Assembly: GCA_020226215.1 (NCBI GenBank)
Contig: CM035235.1
Coordinates: 5,097,151-5,161,150, forward strand
Direction: 5' to 3'
Source of the DNA: Sindora glabra
Taxonomy: Eukaryota > Streptophyta > Magnoliopsida > Fabales > Fabaceae
Length of the DNA stretch: 64,000 bases
A program made the position numbers and the translations under genes. The notes beneath the pieces are model-generated. The model searched no databases, was not told where the DNA came from, and was given only the letters and a program-made list of their open reading frames with translations. This document shows, in pieces, positions 57,201-64,000 of this stretch; the first letter of the stretch is position 1; the number at the start of each line of letters is the position of its first letter.

Positions 57201-59527
57201 GGAATGTGGAGAAAAAATGGAGATGCTGCTCTATTATCTTGTGAATTGTACCGGTCAGTTCGTTGGTTGGTATACAGTTCCATAGTACATTTATTGTATC
57301 TATGGATTGAAGTTCATCTTCAATTTATGTTATATTGTTGCTATCAATTTACTTGTGGGAATTCTTACATCTGTATTTGTGATAATCCTTTACTCCACCA
57401 GGTCTGAACAAGAACTTGAGCTTGATCTATTTCTTCTTCAGTGTTGTGCTGCACTGGCACCTGCAGATCCATATGTCATTAGAATTCTAGAGCGCTTTGG
57501 GCTGTCAAACTACCTATCACTGAATTTTGAACGCTCTAGCGAGTATGTCCTAATTTTCTTCACCTTGTTATCATTTTCCTGTGGAGGAATGTTTTGTTAC
57601 CAATCTTGGGCAGGCAGTTCCATAGGTTCCATAGGAAGTTAACAGGATATACGATGGTGGCTTCCTTTGTTTTCTGTTGAATTTGGTTGATGTGTCTGAG
57701 GACTCTGAACAGAAAATCTCTGAATGAGTTTAGTTTTAGGCCTGTTGCTTTGGGAATTCAAATAGCAAAATTTAATAGTCTAACTGACCCAAACATTATT
57801 AGTATGGTGGTTCTTTTAAATGTATATGTATCTTTTTCATTATTCTTCAGAGCATCTAATGATTGCTTCTCTGCATCCATCATTTCAGCATACTATCTTA
57901 TATGTGTGGCTGCATATTGATTTGCCTCACTATCCATAAGATTATTATTCCTAGTGTCTTGCACATGGTTACTTTGTTCGAACTTCTGATACTTCATTAT
58001 TTACTTTACCTTTATACTCTGAGATTGGCATTCCAATTTATAGCTTCAAGGTTCTGCCTTCTGTTCATTACACTCAGTTTAGTGTAATGTGTTAGTAGAA
58101 TGTCATTTGCAAATAATTGAGTGACAAAAACTAGCAGCTCCTTTAAAAGGTCACAGCCACAACCAATTCAAGATGGAAATGCCTTCCATCTTTTAATGAT
58201 ATTTTCTTTTTCTATAAAAAATCAAAATAAAGACAGATTACTTTATACCCTCCTTTTAATGGTTCTGATGGTACATTTTTGCTGCTTGTCTTTGATTGGA
58301 ATCTAATGAAGATCTCATGACGAGGAAATCATAGCATTATATCTCAGGTTTCTGATGATGATATTTTCTTTTGATGAGTTTCGATTGTGCACTTAATTAT
58401 TTAATTGATATTACTTTGTCAATCTCTCAAATCTTAAAAAGAGATATTATCTGTTACTTAGTGAGAACATATTGACAGGTACGAACCAGTTTTAGTCCAG
58501 GAAATGCTTACTCTCATTATTCAGATAGTAAAAGAGAGGCGCTTTGCTGGACTAACTACTGCTGAAAGTCTGAAAAGAGAGTTGATATATAAGTTAGCCA
58601 TTGGAAATGCTACTCACAGTCAATTGGTGAAGTCTCTTCCACGTGATCTGTCTGAGTTTGAACATCTTCAAGATATATTGGATACAGTTGCTGCGTATTC
58701 TAATCCATCAGGATTCACTCAGGTTTTTTTGGGTTCTTCAAAAATTTTATGACTTCCTTCCATTTGCTTGTATTTATTTACTTATAATTTATTGGTTATG
58801 TTAGGGTATGTATTCTCTGCGATGGCAAATGTGGAAGGAATTGGATTTGTATCATCCCCGGTGGCATTCAAAGGATTTACAAGTTGCAGAAGAGAGATAC
58901 TTACGCTTCTGTAGTGTATCTGCACTAACCAAGCAGCTGCCTTGTTGGACCAAAATTTATTCTCCTTTAAAGGCGGTTGCCAGAATAGGTACTTGTAAAA
59001 TGGTCTTGCAGATTATCCGTGCAGTGCTGTTTTATGCTGTTTTGCCTTTTGAATCAGCTGAATCTCGTGCTCCTTTTGGTGTTCTTCTAACTGCACTACA
59101 TTTATTGTCATTATCATTGGATATCTGCTTTCACCAGAAAGAGTTTGGCTGGAAAACATGTTTTGATGGGGAACAAATTCCCATCTTAGCTTTTGCCGGA
59201 GAAACAATTGATGAAAGTTCTTATCATGATATTGGTGAACAAAGCTTGTTATCACTTCTTGTTTTGTTGATGGGACTGCACAGAAACGAAGAAATAGGCA
59301 ATTCTGTAGAAGCAGGAAGTTGCAGCCTTTCTGCTTTGATTGAAAGTTTACTGAAGAAGTTTGCTGAGATTGATGACAAATGCAAGGCTAAGTTGCAGCA
59401 GCTTGCCCCTGAAGTTGTGAGTCATACTACTGAAATTATTCCAATTAGAGACTCGGTGGTCTCTAGGTCAGCGTCCGATAGTGAGAAACACAAGGCAAAG
59501 GCCCGAGAGAGGCAGGCTGCAATATTG
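54218..59527 (+). CDS. PRT6: PROTEOLYSIS6 (PRT6) UBR-type N-recognin E3 ubiquitin ligase, 5' six exons
   Basis: Exons by GT/AG and phase: 54218-54286, 54740-55837, 56061-57265, 57402-57542, 58479-58722, 58805-59527. They join into 1,160 open codons; the rest (family length about 2,000 aa, with RING and C-terminal domains) lies beyond the window. The protein starts MADNTEID, with EPRDRVVQ joining RLVEFGVPEEQL across intron 1. A UBR box at about residues 119-190 has the full Cys/His set (GVCGAVW, CRTCEHDPTCAICVPCF, HKDHDY, GGGCCDCGD, FCSNHKG), which binds basic N-terminal residues. Known role: recognition of Arg/Lys/His N-degrons, controlling group VII ERF factors in oxygen and NO sensing. The start is the first in-frame ATG. 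The last exon ends in KARERQAAIL at GTGAGA. No disruption is seen in these exons. Confidence 0.95.
57543..58478 (+). other. PRT6 intron 4
   Basis: 936-bp T-rich intron between GTATGT and ACAG, joining ...RSSE to YEPVLVQEM. The short frames inside it are intronic noise. Confidence 0.85.
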
Positions 59528-59858
59528 GTGAGAGATTGTTGACCTTCTGTATTATTGTTTTATTATAATTATAGTTATAATATAATGATTATCTAAATAT
59601 GTTCTATATTTTGTTTGTATGCTTCAGTATGATCTAACTAGAAAACTAATTGGACAGTGTTAATAATATAAGTATAGAATATACTTGAAAGAATTCTGCT
59701 TGCTGCATCTTGTCAGTTGGCTAGTTTTTCAGGTAAAGTAGTCAGTTTAGGTCCAGATATTTCCAATTATGCTTGTTCTGATTCATTTACTTTCTGTCAG
59801 TCCAATGTAACCTTGACTTGATTGGTCCCACTGATTATATTGCCTTCACCTTGTGATC

Positions 59859-60012
59859 TGTTAAGAGAGAGGAAAGAATTGTGAGGCTATTTCTTCAATT
59901 GAGGTAGGGATGTATATTTATAATAAGAGAATGTAGATAGGGTTACAATAGGTAGGCCCACAGCCCATGGTTCACTAGCCTATCTTAACCCATAATAGTT
60001 AATCTACTAGCA
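59859..60012 (-). repeat. 3' LTR of the intronic copia element
   Basis: About 154 bp. On the minus strand it reads TGCTAGTAGATTAAC...TCTCTCTTAACA, giving near-canonical TGTTA...TAACA ends. A TATAAATATA box lies inside (about 59912-59921). The polypurine tract expected before it is reduced to TTTGAGAG. Confidence 0.7.
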
Positions 60013-63000
60013 CTCTCAAACTAGAGCATAGATGTCAAATATGCCTAGCTTATTGCAAATGTCATCAACCGATTTTCTCGGAAGAGCCTTAGTAAACAAA
60101 TTAGTAAGTTGTTCTCCAATTCTTACATGTTGATCAATAACTCTTTCTTAAAATTTTTGCCTGACAAAATGACAATGAACTTCTACATGCTTGGTTTGTT
60201 CATGAAATATAAAATTTGTGGCAATGTGAATAGCTGCTCGATTATCATACTATATTTGCATAGCTACAAATGAAGTAATCCCAATTTGATGAAGATAAGA
60301 GAACCTTAGAAGTCAACAATAGCATGAGCCATTGCACGATATTCAAATTTTGCACAAGATTTGAGCAATCACTGCTTGTTTCTTGCCTTTCCGAGATATG
60401 AGATTTCTACCAATATACACAATACCTTGAAGTAGATCTTCTATTCATAGGACACCTAGCTCAATTAGCATTAAAGAAACCTTCAATGGTACAATGATCA
60501 TGATCCTTATATAATATTCCATGCCTAGGTGCTTTCTTTAGATATTTCAGGATGTGTACAACTACATCCCAATAAGAGGTTCTAGGGAATTCATAAATTT
60601 GTTTATTACACTCATTGGAAAAGTAATGTTAGGTCTTGTAATATTAAGATAATTTAGTTTTCCCACTAACCTTTCTAACGTTTTGGATCTTCAAGTAAAT
60701 ATCCAATTTCAAATCCAAGCTCAACATATGAGATCATAAAAGTGTCACATAATTTTGAACCAAGTAAACCAATTTCCTTCAAGAAGTCAAGAACATATTT
60801 TCTTTGTGAGACGAAAATTCCCTTCTTGCCTTAAGCGATCTCAGTGCATAGGAAATACTGAAGTGTTCTTAAGTTCTTAGTTTGAAACTTGGATTGAAGA
60901 AAGTTTTTTTAACTCCAAAATTCCCAATTGATCACCGTTAATAATTATAATATCATCCACATAAACATCAAGAATACGCTCAAATTTTGAATGTTTGTGG
61001 AACATAGGGTGGTTATGGTCACTCTTCTTATAGCAAATTCTGTTATTACATAAGTATATTTGCCAAACCATGCTCAAAGAGATTACTTCAAGCCATACTT
61101 TTCTCTCTTGGAGCAATGTATCTAGGAGGCTGTTTCATATAGACTTCCTCAAGCAAATCACCATGAAAAGAAGCATTTTTTAACATCAAGATGATGAAGA
61201 GCCCAGTGCTAAGAGGTAGTTAGAGAGATAAATAGGTGAATGGATGTAATTTTAGCAATAGGAGAAAATGTCTCAGAGTAATCAACACCATAAATTTGTG
61301 CATAACCCTTAGCCACCAAATGAGCTTTTAATCATGCAATGGAACCATTCGGATAGACTAGTGTATACACGCATTTGCAACCAGTAGACTTTTTACCACT
61401 TGGCAAAGGCACAAGATCCAAAGTATTATTGGCTTTAAGAGCTAGCATCTCTTCATTTATAGCAGTTCGCCAACTATCATGAGGAAAGGCTTTATAATGT
61501 TTCTAAGAATAGTAGTGATATGATATGTGGAAGCAATAGAAGATTGAGAAGACATAACTAAGGAGGAATAAGACAAAATTAGAGGTAGGATGAGAAGTAT
61601 GGCTAGCTTTTTGAGTGTAACTATGAATACCTTCACGGTGGGCTATAGGAATATCAAGCTTGGAGGGTGGGTGGAGGAAGAGGATCTTCTAAAGAGGAAA
61701 TCATTGGTGGAGGAGATGAAGTTGATGCTTGGTCAATATTTGGTGTGGCACTTGATGGTTCACCGATAATGGATAGTGGTGCTAGAGTTGCAAGTATTTG
61801 TTTTCTATGAGAATAAACAAATTTAATGAGAGGGGAAGGTTGTTGTTGTGGAGAGGAGTCATGAGAATAGAAGTAGAGTACACAGAGAGATAGTCATCAA
61901 CAGACTTAGACTCAAGTAAGGAACTAGTTATTGTAAAAGAATTAAAAAAAGGAACTAACTTAAAAAAATGTAACATCAAAGTATACAACATGACATCTCA
62001 AATTAGGAAAATAACAATAATAACCTTTTTGAGTATGAGAATACTAAAAAAAAAAAATGCACTTTAGAGAGTGAGTGTCAAATTAGGAAGCTTGATGTTA
62101 ATAATTATGGACAAAACAAGTACAACCAAAGATGTGTGAAGTGAGAGAAAACGATGGTCAAGGAAACAAGAGAGAATAAGGTATTTGACCATCAAGAACT
62201 AAAGAAAGTATTTTATTGATTAGAAAATAAGCTGTAGAAATTGCGTCTGCCTAAAATACCTTAGGTACTTCCATTTGAAATAGAAGTTCGAGTGAAACTT
62301 CTAGTAAAATATTTTTAGCATTATCATTGCATAAGTTTTGGATAGAAGTTTTAAAGTGATTCAAAATCTTAGTGCATGAAAGGCATAAAGAATATCAAAT
62401 GCCTCAGAACAGTTTTTCATTAAATAAAGTCAAGTAATTCTTAAATAGTCATTAACAAATGTAACAAAATAATGATATTTAAGTTTCAACACAACTAGAC
62501 AAGGATTTCAAACATTGGTATGAACTAACTCTAAAGGGATGTAACCCATTTATTAATTCTAGGAACATAAGATCGATGATATTGCCTAGCAAATTAATAT
62601 GATTCACAATTAAATTGTGAAATATAATTTAGATTGGGACATAATATCTACAAGGAGGACAAGGAAGGATGACTGGAACAACAATGCAATTGGTATGGAG
62701 TGACAACAGTTGTTGCAATATGTTGAGGAAAGCTCCCATCGAGCACATACAATATCCTCTACCAAAAATTTTCTTTGTCAAAAGATCCTAGAAAACATAA
62801 TAACCAAGAAAGAAAAACACAATTATAAGTACATGTGATTTGGTTAACAGAAAGTAAATTGAAAGGGAATTTGGGGAGATACAAAACATCAAATAAAGAA
62901 ATATTAGAGATGACATTGATTGTATTGCTTCCAATAATAGAAGTAGTGGACCTATTGGCTAAATTGACAGAGGACGATAATGATTATGCTCATTCTTTGT

Positions 63001-63596
63001 CAAGGTGATATTCTCATACTTTGGTGTAGGAGTACTTGTAGAAGTATGTGCAAATTGAGATTGTGAAATATATCGTCTAACCAACTTGGGACGAGTGTTT
63101 TTCATATGGTCAAGTTCTTTGCAATCATAACAAATGTTGGGTGCATTATGACCTCTACCTTTACCTTCTTTACTGCCATTAACACCATAATCCCCTTGAG
63201 TACTAGAACTAACTAAAGTAGAGGAGTCAACTGGAGAAGTAACTAGGGAAGCAGATGGCATTTCATCAGTTGCTCGAAGAACATGAGAAAAAATAGATTG
63301 GTGAGTTAATTGCTCAGAGTTAGATAAGATCTATTGGTGAATTAGATTGAGCTTAGTAGTTAAATTCATAAAAATATAAAGTAACTAATTGTTCTCATTG
63401 GGTGTGCATTGCCTTGACATCTTTAATAATGGGAAGGAGACTGTTCCATTGCTCATAGATATTGTTTCACTCGATATAAAGTTGAGGCACGGTCTTGCCT
63501 TGCACATTTTGTTGAAACAAAGATACACACTAGTCATAGATTCAACTTAAAGTTATCTTCACCCGAACCAGAATCAGACTTGCCAGTTTCAGCCAT
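60013..63596 (-). pseudogene. Copia gag-pol remnant (antisense to PRT6)
   Basis: Gag ATG at 63596 (MAETGKSDSGSG), then broken frames. The zinc knuckle at about 63095-63140 reads CYDCKELDHMKNTR: C-x2-C-x4-H is kept but the last Cys is Arg. The integrase at about 62380-62540 shows PLELVHTNV, with Asn in place of the catalytic Asp, then YFVTFVNDY. RT keeps VYVDDIIIING at about 60930-60970. RNase H at about 60330-60500 shows NAN*ARCPMNRRSTSRYCV-like sequence, with the Trp codon now a stop. These changes rule out activity. Confidence 0.88.
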
Positions 63597-64000
63597 GACA
63601 GCAAAGAAATACCTCAAAACAACAACTCAGAATGCAAAATAATGAAAGAACTGCAACTAGATATTGTTTGAATCACAAACCTAACCAATAGAAAGGTGTG
63701 GAAGCCACTGGGGAAGTGGTGGAGAAGCTTGCATGTGCTGCCACGTGCCAGGAAGAGTGCTTGTGCATGGTGCTCACATGCTCCTGAAAACGCCACACAT
63801 GTTGCACATGCACCACTCAGCCTCAGTTGGAAATCACCAATCTACTGTACTGTCAACTCAGATCGTGAAAACTGCCCTAATTTGCTGCCAAACAGAACCA
63901 ATTCCTGCTGTCAATGCGAAATAGAACCAAACAGGGCCTCTGTCCTAAAAACAGAACCAAACAGCAGCACCTCTGTCCCAAAGAAGTGACATGATCTGAG
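63597..64000 (-). other. Leader region of the intronic copia element
   Basis: Less AT-rich than its surroundings, with CATGTGC/GCACATG-type motifs (about 63730-63815). Near the edge, AGAACCAAACAG(GG/CAG)...CCTCTGTCC occurs twice in tandem (about 63923-63950 and 63953-63985). Open frames on the + strand here (for example 63696-63989) are not supported as genes. The primer binding site has not been reached by 64000. Confidence 0.5.

Larger units (their letters stand above)
59528..64000 (+). other. PRT6 intron 6 (open at window edge)
   Basis: Starts GTGAGA after the ...AAIL codon. No continuation of the PRT6 reading frame is found in the remaining 4.47 kb, most of which is an antisense copia element. 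The first 330 bases (to 59858) are ordinary T-rich intron sequence. The intron's true length and the next exon are outside the window. Confidence 0.75.
59859..64000 (-). mobile_element. Ty1/copia element inserted antisense in PRT6 intron 6
   Basis: From right to left on the minus strand: untranslated leader (63597-64000), gag, zinc knuckle, integrase, RT, RNase H, then a short 3' LTR. The 5' LTR should lie just beyond 64000. The element is old, with frequent stops and frameshifts. The bases outside the left end are TGATC. No second copy can be confirmed because the other side is not in the window. Confidence 0.88.

Noticed and set aside
57863..58306. Frames inside PRT6 intron 4
   Set aside because: Hydrophobic T-rich intron noise; the exons on both sides join cleanly in phase without them.
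63696..63989. 97-codon + strand frame at the right edge
   Set aside because: Lies in the leader of the antisense copia element; no similarity recognised, and it includes the tandem AGAACCAAACAG units.
63992..63996. TGATC near the window end as the second target duplication of the intronic copia element
   Set aside because: It matches the 5 bases left of the element, but the sequence before it does not resemble the LTR, so the match is probably chance; the 5' LTR should lie further right.
1..64000. CRISPR arrays, bacterial-type operons, organellar insertions, tRNA or rRNA genes
   Set aside because: No regularly spaced repeat-spacer structure, Shine-Dalgarno-led gene clusters, organelle genes or tRNA/rRNA consensus boxes were recognised on either strand.

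Overview
This window is nuclear DNA from a flowering plant, almost certainly a eudicot. Two intact, typically plant genes sit near its ends: an ASYMMETRIC LEAVES1/PHANTASTICA-type MYB gene at about 5.5-8.7 kb, and the 5' two thirds of a PROTEOLYSIS6 (PRT6) N-degron E3 ligase gene from about 53.9 kb off the right edge. Both are on the + strand. The genus cannot be named from the sequence alone. The background is very AT-rich, with introns, microsatellites and decayed transposable elements (TEs). No bacterial, organellar or CRISPR-like structure was seen.

Layout. 1-5.4 kb: AT-rich intergenic DNA with tandem duplications, an inverted repeat pair and one copy of a dispersed repeat with a TGAT-type minisatellite core. 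5.5-8.75 kb: the AS1/PHAN gene, with a 5' leader, a probable 1.8-kb leader intron and a single coding exon. 9.4-10.1 kb: a second copy of the dispersed repeat. 10-15.8 kb: no gene; an almost pure A/T block and a long AT microsatellite. 15.85-24.2 kb: a duplicated segment ('A') interrupted by a 5.8-kb Ty1/copia element with a 5-bp target duplication, followed by a PWWP-domain pseudogene. 25.8-28.5 kb: a decayed hAT element, the paralogous segment ('B') without the copia element, and another hAT element. 29.6-30.4 kb: an unidentified gene fragment and a 63-bp tandem repeat. 31.95-37.25 kb: a non-autonomous LTR retrotransposon array, LTR-internal-LTR-internal-LTR. 37.3-43.6 kb: repeat-rich DNA ending in a CACTA-like terminus and containing a young hAT element with a perfect 8-bp target duplication. 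44.7-45.5 and 53.2-53.6 kb: two more copies of the dispersed repeat. 46-53 kb: no gene; a probable decayed gag and AT-rich repeats. 53.9-64 kb: PRT6, whose sixth intron is occupied from 59.86 kb to the window edge by an antisense Ty1/copia element.

The two genes are functionally unrelated. AS1 is a leaf-patterning repressor and PRT6 recognises arginine N-degrons in oxygen/NO sensing. About 45 kb of TE-derived DNA separates them. I found no convincing new multi-gene system. The observations most worth checking are: the empty-site paralog that dates and bounds the copia insertion; the three-LTR array; the antisense element in the PRT6 intron; a short upstream ORF overlapping the AS1 start codon; and a four-copy repeat family with a variable minisatellite core.
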